The notes under the pieces: model-generated
Databases searched by the model: none
What the model was told of the DNA's origin: nothing
What the model saw: the letters and a program-made list of their open reading frames with translations, nothing else
In this document: piece after piece, positions 44,313-56,693 of the stretch
Layout: each line of letters begins with the position of its first letter
Position numbering within the stretch: the stretch's first letter is position 1
Position numbers and translations under genes: made by a program
NCBI RefSeq assembly: GCF_963422355.1
Contig: NC_085086.1
Location: forward strand, 2,759,917-2,823,916
DNA: 64,000 nt
Reading direction: 5' to 3'
Origin: Corticium candelabrum
Taxonomy: Eukaryota > Porifera > Homoscleromorpha > Homosclerophorida > Plakinidae

Positions 44313-46011
44313 TGTACAGCATATACTAGTATACTTATCAAAGTGTGGCCAGGAGCCAACTTTATAGTTAAACTTGGCAGGTATACTGAGTGCACTTGAC
44401 CCCCTAAACATTTAATCAGCTTTGTTCAAGTGTGCAAAGTTTGGAGAGAGGCATGGAAGAAATTCAATTCTCTACACTGCAAGATGGCAACAGCTTTGTG
44501 TATTCTCGCGCTGGAGCAATTCCGGCAAAAGCTCCTCCTCCTGGACGTGCGTTTAGCTCAGCGACTGCGCGAAAGAGCCTGGCTTGCGAGGCTACGGGTT
44601 AGCGCTGGCTTTAGTTGGGGTTAGTGCACAGGACTGAATCAAAGAAGGTTGCTCTATTTGTGTCGGTCTGGCAGTCTTTTCTTGAGCAAATTGAATCCAC
44701 AGCACGACTTGCGGCATTTTGTAATGAAAGACGTTGTTGAATCCGTAGATTCAGGCAACTGTTGCTGTTCTTTCACACGCATGTGGTCTCTACACCAAGA
44801 GAAGGCAGTCAAGACGGACAGTGGTCGGAAGACGTTTCAATTCTTGCGTGGAATTGAGTAGCGTAGCTTGACTACATGATACATCAGTTGCGTTCTGCTA
44901 GGATTCACACACCCTAATTGAGTAGCAACTGGACAAGCTCAACAAGTGAGAACTCCCCTTGCGAATGATAGCACAGCAGGGTGTCATGATCCATTAGCGC
45001 AACCCGAGTTTGCTAACCCAAGTGTGAACACGGCCATTGACGTTTGGTGAACAAAAAGAGCAAAACTCCGGTTTCCATTTCTGACAACTTACTGTAGTAA
45101 CCAACCTAGAAGGGCAAGGCTCTTATTAGAAATTTTTGGTACTACGTGTATGCGCTGTGCACAGTGTGATTAGGGACTGGGTAGAGGCCATTGAATTCCC
45201 TGGAGGATCACAGACAAGGAAAACACCACTGAAGTTTCGCATTTCTAGCTGATGCATGAGAGCAATTGTCACTAAAAATTGATTCCTGGAGGAAGCAACT
45301 AAATCAGAATCAGAAACATGCATGGCTGTCTAGCAATGATGTCTTACTTCATCTGCAATCCTCCATGGCTCTAGTAGCTATTCCATAGCTAAGCACATTG
45401 TACGAAGGCACGTATCTAGGAGCCTTGCTCTTCTTTAAGGCTCTTCTTGGAGGAGGAGTGATATGGTAGCAGTGACACTAGACCTGCATGTGGGTGGCAC
45501 CCTTATTTACTTTGGTCCTTTCCACTTGTGATTTGAACAAGCTGAAATATGACACTAATTATAAGGAACCCCGATTAGTGCTTACTGTAGTCATTGGAAG
45601 ACCATGCATTTTCCAAAGTTTGTATCACAAACAATAATCTTACGCGTGTGTGCATCATAATGTAGTATGGGGGAAGGTGTAAATTCGTACATTCCTAGAG
45701 AAACAACTGGGCTCTCAAAGCTAGCTCAAGATTTGTGTAGATTTCTGTCTAGCTATCTCAAGAAAATGTACAGCACAAGCACATTCTGACCCATCAAAGC
45801 TAGTCTGCTCCAGAGTCACATAGGGGGAACGGCAGAGATTTGCTGAGTGTAACGTGGTACCTTGCAGACTTGAAATTGAACTGGGTTATAGACTATGGAG
45901 AATGCTGGAGAAAGATCTCAGAACTCTAACAGCAAACAGACGTAGTTATTTTGGGAACAACCACACGAGGGACACAAACACACACGGAGTCCCTTGTAAG
46001 GCGGGGAGTCG
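44313..46011. other. Intergenic stretch without a recognised gene
   Basis: No coding region, tandem repeat or transposon end was convincing. Short open frames show no domain. Confidence 0.5.
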
Positions 46012-48811
46012 ATGGGGACTGCTCTTGTGGCGCCAATACGGGACATTAAGACACACCATTACATGGCGGTGGCTAGTTTATCTTCATATCGAGATCACTT
46101 TCACGTTCTCGTTTTCTGCAGTGTTCCTTCGGAATTAGAAGCGGCCCGTCGGGTGTTAGAAAACGGAAGTGATAGCACTTTTGAGGTCGTCCACACCGAC
46201 GTGATCACCGGTCTTTCTTTGTGTCGCGAGTGGAACAAGTCCCCGCTGACAGTTGGTCTCATAGCGCAAGCAGATCCAGGTGGCAATGCGTGCACAGGTC
46301 GCCTGACGGAAATGAAGGGTCTTTTCAGCGTCGACTTGGCTGTGATGACGGGTGTTTGCTCTGCTGTTGAAGATGTTCATGCAAGAGTGGAGTATGGCAC
46401 GGTGCTCGTCGCAAAGAGCACGTCGACGGAAGAAGGAGGAATGAAGCTGCACGACGGAGAGTTTCTCGCTAATGGAAATCCAGAGAAGATCGACAAGGAC
46501 GTGGGCGTGGTTATTGAGCAGGTCATCTGCAAGCTGGGCAGCGAACGAGAGTGGTTGGAAGCCATTCCACCGAGCGAGAGGCGTGCCAGTCCTCGATACG
46601 TACAAGAGATGATGCTGGATGAAGTTGTAAAGAGCAAAGAAGGCGTGCAGAAGAGAGATCTGTTTGGCAGACTGAAACTTGAGGAGGCACTAGAGGGACT
46701 GGACGGGAGAGTGTTTGACACTATTTTGAAGAAAATGGTGGAGACACGTGGATGGGTGATCTTGGAAGATGGAGTCATCAAGCACACTGAAAGTGGTGAA
46801 GATTACATGAAGAATGCATGTGAATTTCCTCGTCCCGATGAAATCAATGTATTGATGGGATCCATTGGTAGCATTGCATGTGTCAATGACAATCTTCCAA
46901 ATGACATAGAACAGTACAGGAAGCACATGGCCAACAGGAAGCTGAACGGGATTGACATGGAAGCACATTACTTTATGGCTCATTGCAAAGCTGCTTTTCC
47001 TGGGAGTGTGAGTATGGTCATGAAGGGTATCTTAGACTACGGAACTGCAGACAGGCAAGAGTACTACCAGGCATATGCTGCTTCAACATCAGCGGCTTTC
47101 CTAAATCATCTTTTGAAATTGAAATTATTCTTTGATTCGTGAGTAACTGTGTTATACAGCACAATTTGAATAATGTGAACTGCTCTTTGTTTTATATATA
47201 GACTGTCATCTAAATTTCAATGGCTGGCTTGTGGCGAAAGTGCAGGAGGTGACTGATATAGAGATGAGTTGAGATAAAATGATTTTAAAATAGTTTTCCT
47301 TGTGTAGATGCACTGGTTTTTGACAAGCTGGAATATGATCCTCTGAAACTTCAACTTTTTCCACGAGGTGCCACTAGTGTGTGTTTGTCTGTATATTACT
47401 GCCAGGTTTTTACAATCTACGTAATGTTGTAGAGACGATCAGGTCACCAGAAACTGTTCAGAGTCAAGTGGAGGATTTGCTAGTTAAAGTGGTTCAACAT
47501 GACAGGCGAAGAAGGTTAACTATTCCACGTGCAGAAGAGATAGAAGGTCACCAGAGACGTGCAGATGCTGCTGAAACACGAGCTGATGATTTAGAAAGAC
47601 GACTTGCCTTATCATTAGAGGAAACGCAAACAGTACGGAGAGTAATTAGACAAGAACAAGCAGAGAAAAAGGAGATGCAGTGGACTGGATTGGCACTTCG
47701 ATACCAGAATTTGCATTATTCCTTTTGGCGCAAGCGGCTAAGAGCAATAGTAGGAAGGTGGAGAAGGCCTTCAAGTGAACAGCAAGCTTCCCAATATTTA
47801 TGTGACAACGATCGGGTGAGAATGTTGATATTGTTATGTACAGTCTTTAATTAAATCTAGCTGTTGAGCTTGAAGTCTTCCATACTATGCTGCGTGGAGA
47901 AGCTCACTTCTATTGATTTAAATTTAACTAAGTTGTATTGATATTAGGTCAATGAGGGTCTGCCATTATGGACACAGTGGAATGTACCCATGCCTCATGA
48001 CAGTCGGCCATATGGTAGAATGGGAGAGGTTGCTGGCAGACTAGTGGCAGGAGATGGAGGTGAAGAGGTGCATGTTTTTGATGACGAGGGTGATACGACC
48101 TTCAAATTGGTCAGAGAGAATGGCAACATCATGAACATAGTATGTCAGCAAGGTGTGTGTCTCATCCACGTATATGATAAAAAAGAATGTCAATTTATGA
48201 TTGAACGAGTTTGTTTGAATACAAAGAAAATATGGCATCTAACAATTCTGCCCAAAGAACAGCAGTTGAATGATGTGTCTCTTGCTCTTGATGACGACTT
48301 GTTGTATGTGGTGGGTGGTATGACTGCTTCATTTGAGAGAGTTGGCACAGCATTTGTATACAATATTCACGAAGATCGTTGGCTTAGGTTGAATAACTTA
48401 CCAACAAGACGTTTTCTTTGTTCTTCTGTTGTTATGAAGAACAGAGCATATGTAGGGGGAGGTAGAATTAATCCGTATGAGTTTTTGAATACAGTTGAAT
48501 GTGCAGATATTCGGACAAGAGGTTGGACAACAATTCACTCAACTAAGACGTATCTTCCTACACTGACTGCAGTCGATAACAAACTGGTGGCAACTGGAGG
48601 ACAGACAGAACAGTGGTTTGATTCACCTTCTTCTAATGTCGTTCAGTTGTATGATGAGAGATCTACCAAATGGCTGCTCCTTCCACCAATGACTCAAAAA
48701 CGAAAGTTACATGCAGCTTTTTCAACTGAGGATGGAAAAGTCATTACAGCAGGGGGAAGAGATAAATCATTTGAATCGTTATGGTCCATAGAAAGCTTAA
48801 AGTGTTACTAA
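46012..48811 (+). CDS. Nucleoside-phosphorylase-like / coiled-coil / kelch fusion protein
   Basis: Five exons by GT-AG and phase: 46012-47138, 47202-47248, 47308-47367, 47406-47815, 47948-48811; 2508 nt, 835 residues. Residues ~20-375 look like the PNP/UDP-phosphorylase (MTA/SAH nucleosidase) fold: HVLVFCSVPSELEAA strand, DLAVMTGVCSAV, GIDMEAHYF with E317, and MKGILDYG with D342 followed by YYQAYAASTSAAFLNHLL. That last block is typical of phosphorylase domains at the N-termini of NLR-type immune proteins. A winged-helix-like insert (~200-270) interrupts the fold. Residues ~425-500 form a charged coiled coil (RRADAAETRADDLERRL). Residues ~549-835 contain about four kelch motifs (YVVGG, AYVGGG, LVATGG, VITAGG). 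M17 (46060) is an alternative start. Role inferred: ligand or partner recognition by kelch coupled to nucleotide metabolism. Confidence 0.85.
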
Positions 48812-49290
48812 AGATTGTTCTTTTATTTGCTGTATTTCTATGACACTGGTATTTGAATTATGAACTCTAGTTCTTGGTAAGGCAGTTTAGGTGACACGAC
48901 ATAATGACTGCAGGCACAGGATGCACTTAGATTTTATGTTTATGTATCTTGCCAGATGTAAACACGGTCTCTTGAAAACCAGCAGACTATGCTGTTCAGG
49001 TGTGTCCTTGTACAAATATATGTCATCTTCATCATCATTCCTTGTTTCAGGTGTCTGGTCTGTCTTCGGAGGTAGCAGGTTCTAGTGAATTGTTTCCGGT
49101 TTTTGTAGCAGTGATCAGGCTCTCTAATAGACAAAACTCGCTAACTAGCCCATTCTTCAACCGACCAACAGATATTAGGTGCTATTCAAGCAGAGTGACT
49201 GTTTGAGTATCACATTCCAAAAACCAGAAATCGGACGGAGATAAATAACAAATTCCCGTATAACGCATACCACACTATCACAGAGATACC
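48812..49290. other. Spacer after the kelch gene
   Basis: No gene recognised; short frames only. Confidence 0.4.
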
Positions 49291-49295
49291 CTAGA

Positions 49296-49423
49296 TAGCC
49301 TCGTACCCAGACACACATAAGCCTGGCAATGTACGTTTCCTGTATAACACTTTCAGCCTCCCGTGAATGTTATATACGGGAACCGGACACTGCCAGGCTC
49401 ACGTGAGTCTGGGGACGAGGCTA
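49296..49423. mobile_element. Palindromic MITE with TAGCCTCG ends
   Basis: Arms 49296-49348 and 49369-49423 are imperfect reverse complements around a 20-bp spacer, starting TAGCCTCGT and ending ACGAGGCTA. The larger inverted-repeat element at 59351-60166 shares the terminal TAGCCTCG. Confidence 0.75.
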
Positions 49424-49470
49424 ACCCTGTACAGCATAGATACAAATATACGATACAAAATGTACAATAC

Positions 49471-49585
<115 letters not shown>

Positions 49586-49820
49586 TAATATAATATTCAG
49601 TCAATCAAACTACTCAGTGTAAACGAATGGTAACAAATATGCAGTAGTATGCCTTATCAGCTGCTTCATGCCTACTCTGTAAGCACTTCATTTAGAAATA
49701 TCTTTCCCAAGTGTTGTACATGTATTGATATCTCTCTGTGAAATGGAATATGACGTACAACCATCAAGTCAAATTTGGCACAGGTCGAGAATAATGACGA
49801 CCTAGTATAACACTTGACAA

Positions 49821-49821
<1 letters not shown>

Positions 49822-49918
<97 letters not shown>
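49822..49918. repeat. (GT)n microsatellite
   Basis: Uninterrupted GT run of about 96 bp, opposite in strand sense to the CA run 240 bp upstream. Confidence 0.97.
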
Positions 49919-49919
<1 letters not shown>

Positions 49920-49973
49920 TATCAAGTGACTTGTTTTTTGAATTAAAATGACTATACGTAGCTTTCTTTGTTT

Positions 49974-50276
49974 GCAACATATCAGTCAAAGTAAGTAAGC
50001 CAGTTGTCACCAGCTTCTAGTGTCCACGTGGCATCTTCTTCCTACATCACAAATCCTAAATTCTGACTTAGTCATTCTAAGTAATTAACCCTTAGGACCT
50101 AAACGTCGAAGTTCCGAATCATTGCAACATATCAGTCAAAGTAAGTAAGCCAGTTGTCACCAGCTTCTAGTGTCCACGTGGCATCTCCTTCCTACATCAC
50201 AAATCCTAAATTCTGACTTAGTCATTCTAAGTAATTAACCCTTATAACCTAAACGTCGAAGTTCCGAATCATTGCA
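49974..50276. repeat. 150-bp tandem duplication
   Basis: GCAACATATCAGTCAAAG starts a unit at 49974 and again at 50124. The two 150-bp units differ at only about three positions. Confidence 0.95.
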
Positions 50277-50352
50277 ATCCCATAACTGACAATCATAAAA
50301 CGTTGCAGAATAACTTTAAAGGAATCGACAGAGTACTTTGGACAAGCAGTGC

Positions 50353-50614
50353 CAGTGGCTTAGCGACGGGGTGTTGTTGGGGGTTCAGTCCCCCAAATGT
50401 TATGGCCGTGGTTGCTCATCTATTTTTATAGGCTAATAGAGTGATTTTATGTACAAATAATTAATTATACAGTACCAAAATGATACGTTGTTAGTTTGTA
50501 AATCTATACGTCTATAAATTACAGTCAATTTTACACAAATTAATATTAATTTTAAACACTATTAATATTAATAATAATTCACCCCGCAAAAAATTTGTTT
50601 TGGCTAAGCCGCTG
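50353..50614. mobile_element. Small hAT-like MITE
   Basis: Starts CAGTGGCTTAGCGA; the right end reversed is CAGCGGCTTAGCCA. Outer flanks CAAGCAGT and CAAGCAAC are similar, suggesting an old 8-bp target duplication. 262 bp, non-coding. Confidence 0.6.
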
Positions 50615-51721
50615 CAAGCAACTCTCTCGACTTTAAAGAATGATTTGAACGAGAAGAAGAATCGCTTGCTTCAGAGTGTATGAGGCGAAACTACTCAAAT
50701 CTGAACAAACTGTATGATCAAAATGAGTACATGCAGCTGTCCACAAAATCTAGTTTCGACTGTCAAAGTACATGTTAGGAACACCCAAAGTTGTCATTCA
50801 CTTCGCGTTGCGGATTGCCAAACGAATACACTTGATCTTACTATACCATACCAGTGAACTAGCCGACGTTGCGCTGCACGAAAAGAACGGAACTCTCAAA
50901 TAACATAGACTGTAGACCTTTGACAGAACAAGAGACTAGAAAATGTTATTGGTGTAACTCACCCTACTAGAGCGATGTTGCAGATAGCTACCAATCAGAC
51001 AGCCCCTCAGAGTGCGCCAGAAGATCATCACTAGACACCGAAAGTAGCAATGGCGATTATGTACCTCCTTGACGAACACCGTTAATTACAGGAAGTCTTC
51101 TGACAATACCTAGTGCCCCACCTCTAGCTCTTGCTGTCAAACTCCTGTGTAGCAGTATTCCAGAATCTGAGACCTTTGGATTGAGATATTGATATCGTTG
51201 TATTTCCATCTGTGGCTTGCATGATTACTATAGAATGTTTACTAGTAAAGAAAGAGTCAGTGGTGCAAACTTCCTTTCCATAGATGTCCTAATTATCTTC
51301 CCTAGTGCTATATCCGAAGTGGCATTAGCCAGTATGTCCGTGCTCGTCATGGCTGACAGCCGGGATTTGGCTCTGCTCTGACGCAACATATTTCAGCTTG
51401 GCGCTGTCAATTTATAGCGCCAGCTGGGCACTAATGTATACATCAGTACTATACTTTGCCAGGCATATTTGCCAATGTCTTCTTAGAGAACTTGTCGTAA
51501 AATACCTCAAGCGTAGAACCCTGGTACGCGTTTAGTATACAGTCTACCTGCGCTCTAGGTGTACGCGTATCTTTGGGTTTTTAATTAGGCGAGTTGAGTG
51601 ACTTATCACGCTTATTAACGCACTTTATAACCACGCCTTTTAGTGTGCCTATAACCTGGCCACTTTCAGTTTGTCTCTACTGTCTCTTGAATCAACGCTA
51701 AGACGCCGGTGCCAGTGCAAG
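50615..51721. other. Upstream region of the cysteine-rich gene
   Basis: No gene or repeat recognised. ACTTTATAACCACGCC at about 51622-51637 could be a weak TATA-like element about 90 bp before the start codon. Confidence 0.35.
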
Positions 51722-52555
51722 ATGCCTGCGACTAAAGTTTTGCAATCTTTCGTCGTTATTGTTCTCATTGCGTTTGGGCCCAAAGGCTCCGAAGCTTGTG
51801 ATTCATCGATTTGCTGCTGCGTTACTAGCGGTACGGTCACGCAGGTAGCAAATAAGCTCGAGGTAGTAGTCGACGTGTACGGTCGATGTACCAATGGAGT
51901 CGTGACGGTGAGCAATCTATGTACCGTCTACAGCAACACGGTGTGCGTTGACGACCTAAACAATCCCGACTTTGCTATCTACAAAAGCGGAACTACCGCG
52001 CACGTTGTCAGAGACTTCGACTACGACGACTGTGACGCACAGTTCGGGTGTCAGTCGGGATCGTGCGCCACTGCTTCTGCTGGTTGGGAAGGAACGTACA
52101 GGGTAACGACCGACATTCCCTCCTTGGCTCGAAACTGCGATCCCGAACAGTGCTGTTGTGCCAAATCGGTTTCTGCGTCTGGCAGCGGTTCAGATCTCAC
52201 GCTTTCAATTACTCCGACTGCTAACTCTACAAGATGTCCGTACGGAGACAGAAGTTTCGACGTCGATTGCAACGTGTTGGGCAATCTGTATCTCGTCTGT
52301 CGGGATAGCCTTACCGGCTTTCAAATTCTGATGAAGAAGAAGAGCTTGAACGAAGGGACAAATTATGTGTTTGTAAACAATGACGCTTGCAACGCCGTGT
52401 TTGAGTGTGAAAGTGAAGACTGCATGAACAGCGGATTTGCAGGACAGTATCAATCCGTCAAGCAAGCTGACAACGGCGGAGGCTTTAAGACGGCGTCTAA
52501 ATTTGTCATTGCAGTTGCTCTTACTGCCGTTTCTATTATCTGGGGTTCGTATTAG
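51722..52555 (+). CDS. Secreted cysteine-rich two-domain protein, probably GPI-anchored
   Basis: 277 residues in one exon from ATG 51722; the longer frame upstream has no ATG. Residues 1-25 are a signal peptide (MPATKVLQSFVVIVLIAF) ending in SEA before C26. Two related ~113-residue domains follow, starting CDSSICCC (C26) and CDPEQCCC (C139), both C-x4-CCC. Each closes with a matching block: DCDAQFGCQSGSC then GWEGTY, and ACNAVFECESEDC then GFAGQY. The C-terminus has a small-residue spacer (GGGF) and a hydrophobic tail with no cytoplasmic part, as in GPI signals. I do not recognise the family. Extracellular display is inferred. ATTAAA at 52588-52593 may be the polyadenylation signal. Confidence 0.85.
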   Translation: MPATKVLQSFVVIVLIAFGPKGSEACDSSICCCVTSGTVTQVANKLEVVVDVYGRCTNGVVTVSNLCTVYSNTVCVDDLNNPDFAIYKSGTTAHVVRDFDYDDCDAQFGCQSGSCATASAGWEGTYRVTTDIPSLARNCDPEQCCCAKSVSASGSGSDLTLSITPTANSTRCPYGDRSFDVDCNVLGNLYLVCRDSLTGFQILMKKKSLNEGTNYVFVNNDACNAVFECESEDCMNSGFAGQYQSVKQADNGGGFKTASKFVIAVALTAVSIIWGSY

Positions 52556-52593
52556 CTACTCAGTAACGGTGGTCAGGAACAAAAAAAATTAAA

Positions 52594-53500
52594 GTGCTAA
52601 TTGCATCATTGATTGTTAGTTGATTCAATGTCTTTGTTGTCGATTAAGGTTGGAACACGTACTGATTATTGCTGGCTAATATGCTGCAGTCCAGATTGAT
52701 CCCTATGTGTGTATAGCTATAGTAGCTAGTTTCGATTTCCGTTTTAACTTTGTCTCATTTCAATTTCCGTTTCTCGTCTTCTCATTTTAAGTTCCGGTTT
52801 CCTGCTTTTGGCTTCTTCTTTCAGTGGTTGTAAGCTTTTACTTCTAGTTCATTTGTCCAGTCTCTCAGTTTGTGCTCTGCGAAATCGACGCATGTGCGGG
52901 ACGGAGTCTGTTGGAGTGCATAACATATTAGCTAAATAAGGCCTAGATGGCTAAAGTCAATTCCAACAATAGTGCAGTGTGGGAATTGTGGGTGTGGACT
53001 TTGTCAGCTTAAGCTGTCTAGTGAGGAAAGTATAAAATTGAATTAGCGTAACTACTTCAATGACGTCTGCTAGACACAATGTAAACACTCGTTTACAAGC
53101 TTGTGATGGCATTCTAGAATAGCTGCAGAAATGCTACTGACAAAAGTAGGTGCGGATGTCTCCTAAAGCTCTGAATTGAGTTTGTTCATGACTCTGCAGA
53201 CGTCATTGAGCTGTCTAGTGTCTTCTAAAGAATGCAATTAAGTTAATTGCATATCTTCTCTTTAGCTAGAATAGGATGGGCCATGTCAGACTAGGGTGCA
53301 GTCTACATATGTAATATCAGGAAGCTGCTCGTACCAACGTACTAGAGCCTCATTCTGACTGCATGTTAGATAGCACCAGTGTCTCCAATTCCTCACGTGC
53401 GTTCGGAAGGTATCAGTTTCATGTTTGCATGCAAGTGCCCGGAATACCAAGATCTGGTAATATCCTCACACTGCATCTAGTGTTGGAATGGACTCTATCT
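52594..53500. other. Intergenic stretch without a recognised gene
   Basis: No coding region or repeat end could be supported. Confidence 0.4.
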
Positions 53501-53503
53501 AGT

Positions 53504-53840
53504 AGGGATTCGAAGATTTTAAATGGCCGCCCATACAAACGCGTGCTATCCAGATTTCTTCAAACTCAATAAAAATCTCAGAGCCATGCACCTAACGCGC
53601 GACAGTAAACGGTCTAAATGTAGCCAGACTACAATCTCTGACACTAGGCGTCTCAGAAGTCAAGTAAAAAACGCCATTTATTTTCACATTTCGCTTTTGT
53701 CAGCCAGGCTATAGCGCCTCCCTCGAACTCGAAGCAGCTACAACGACGAGAGTCAAGTAAATTGTGATGTAGGAGATGAGCACGACTTTAGAGGTACACG
53801 CTCATCCCTACATACCCATTGTTTTCTCAAAATTTTATTA
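53504..53840. repeat. Dispersed repeat, copy B
   Basis: Follows the order of 14040-14330 (TAGGGATTCGAAGATTTTAAA, TAGCCAGACTA, ACGACGAGAGTC). It ends with one arm of the palindrome family seen at 15013-15217 (GATGTAGGAGATG, CATCCCTACATACCCAT). Confidence 0.75.
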
Positions 53841-55515
53841 TGGTTGTGTCTAGATGGCTAGAATTACGCTCAGTATGAGTACTTTACAATAGGAGATATA
53901 CTGTACATGTAGTAGGTCATCCTACGCGCTGTATTTTCGACATTGCTGTGAAAATGCTGGAGATTCTTGGATATCACAGAGGCGTAAAATTTACCACATA
54001 TAACAAAGAAAATGATTTAATTACGAGGTGACAACTGTGCAGCTTCTCACAAAGACCTCTGGTGTACAAGTCATGTTTTACTTCTAAGAACAACAATCTA
54101 TGCAAATTTGGTGGCACAGAATGCATGGACATGCACAAGTAGTCTAGATCTGGAACAGTTTGAAGAAAACTGTCTCTATACAAAGAGTAGAAATGAAACT
54201 GAAATGAAACAATCTACTTGTCTCCAGCAGTAGTCATTTTGGTTAACATTATTCAGCAAATGTGCTAACTCTGAGACATCAATTATTATTCTTACCTAAA
54301 GAATTGATTGCCGTGTTTGCTGTTGACTAGTAGCAGTATTAGTGTTAGCTAGAATTGCTCTAGAGTTTGAGGTTAGTTTAACTACACTCTTGCTTGGTTT
54401 GATCGAGAGCAAGCACTGCAGCAATGAAATTCTTTTCTATAAGCTAAGTGTGTCAAAAAATTACTAAAACAGTTAATTATAGAGGAAATTGTGGAAGGAT
54501 CAAAGACAAAGTCTCGATCTTATGCAGCTGGCTTTGGAAGTCCCGCGACGTGCCACTTTGTTAACTAAAGTTCACGACTAGATTAGTTGTCAAGTTATTT
54601 ATTCCAGTGAATATACAATTAAGTCTGTATGGTCTAGACCCGATGATTGTTTTTGGTTGCTGTCTGTAGAACTTTCTATGTCTGGTAGATGGTACGTTGG
54701 GAGGTGATGAGCTCATGTTGACTAAATTCCATTTCCAATAAGATTAAACATCAAAATTTTATATAACTTAATTAGCAGCACATATCTTATATAATTGTGG
54801 TGGCAGGGATGTTAATTGCTATTGCTCGTTCGCATGCATGCATGTTATTTCTGCGTGGGCAATCATAGTTATAATGCTCTTACGACCAGTGTCGACCTCA
54901 TACCGTCCATGCTGAAATATTACAGCGAATACATTTTGGCGGATTGTCAGATTTTTCAGCGATCGCCAATATAAAATCCGCCATTAATTTTGGCTACCGG
55001 GATATGTTGACGTCATCATGCACCCACGTGGATCAGGCATCATAGAGCGATGTGATGGTACGTCACACCGATGAGGCCACAAGATGGTTGCTTGCCGTCT
55101 GTTGTGCCTATGAATAAGGGCTAAGAGGCTATGGATGAAGCTGCACTGTCGCGTTCACGCAGGTTCCGTTCTTTGCACTGACACAGCAGCTCTACATCAC
55201 TTTAAAGGCAGTAGTTGGAGACCAGTAAGTAAATTAGGGAAATGTGAGCCACGAACACAGCTGCAATCGCAAACTTCTCCCTGACCGCTTATAACTTTTA
55301 TCAGTTATCAAACAATGATGTCCAACGGCCATATACTGACGGGCCACTTTTATACCTAAAATATAATTAGGTCTCTGAAAAAGTAGTCTTTTAGAAATAA
55401 TTTATTAGGTCTCTGAAAATATAGTCTTTTCGATATAATTGCCAAATGTAGCGAGGCTTGTAATCCGGGTCGACAGTAGAAATGGACGTGGTCCTGTATC
55501 GGTCTCCATCGAGCT
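53841..55515. other. Intergenic stretch without a recognised gene
   Basis: Only small features: a TTTTGGCGGATT hairpin near 54935-54990 whose other half is AATCCGCCATTAA, and GCATGCATGCATG at 54832-54844. Confidence 0.4.
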
Positions 55516-55517
55516 TT

Positions 55518-55518
55518 T

Positions 55519-55587
<69 letters not shown>

Positions 55588-55590
55588 GTG

Positions 55591-55647
<57 letters not shown>
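55518..55647. repeat. (TG)n microsatellite
   Basis: About 130 bp of TG with two CG interruptions, ending in a CGCGCGC block. Confidence 0.97.
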
Positions 55648-55649
<2 letters not shown>

Positions 55650-56378
55650 TCGCGCGCGCAGACACAAATCTCAAATTTCTCCTCCCCATGACCACGTTTC
55701 ATGATAGAACCTACCCTAAAGGATCGTTTCCGTGTCCGACTACAGATGAGTCTAACAACGATTCGTCTAAGTGAGCAAACTGCGACAAAAAAGCTTCATA
55801 AACTTTCGTCGCCCCATCCTTTTGTATTGTAGCTAGGGACTGTGTGTACTTGACAACCAAGAAACACCTTCAGGAGTTGAATGCCACCTACAGTCAACTA
55901 TTCACACGTCCCCTACAATCAATCCTTTACTACACTGTGCTGCATCTAACACTGTTGACAATCAGTGTTTGCTGATATCAATTTTATGTCAGTAAATACC
56001 ATACCCCTGCAGTCGTTACAACGGAACTGAGTGCATACCTAGACTGCACATTTCAATTGTCTTGACCGCGATCGCAAAACGACGACTGTCTGTACCAGGC
56101 CTTTATACGTAATCTAAACTACTAGGAAGTTTGCATGTTTACTTCCATGACAGCTAAGGTTTCAACAAATACGTATTGTTTATCTAGGACTCGGCGTTTC
56201 AGTAGATGGTCTGAAAACTCAGTTGGACGTGTTACTCACAAACGAGAGGCGCCTACGGATACCGTACAACTAGTTTAGAAAATTAGTTCTAGGACGGCTA
56301 ACCTGGAATGGCACATGAATTAGAACTTTTCGCTGATGGGTCGAAATACGCGCATGTGGTCTGGGATACCAAAGTCTA

Positions 56379-56606
56379 ATGGATCACGAGGAGACAGCAA
56401 ACGTCAGTGTTGGGTCCCCACGTAAACGGCAAATGCTCGTCGCAGATCACCGTCTGCATGTAGTAACGCCGGGAGAAATGATTACGAGTGATACTGGATT
56501 TATGAGGTGAAAACTCGCAAACTCTGCTTATCCATGTGTCTCTTAGTCAATGCGTCTGTCTGTTTATTGGTTAGTTTGTTCGTTTCTCTGTTTTTCTGTT
56601 TGTTTA

Positions 56607-56693
<87 letters not shown>

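Noticed and set aside
51671-52555. Start of the cysteine-rich protein at 51671
   Set aside because: The codon is TTG; ATG 51722 gives a good signal peptide.
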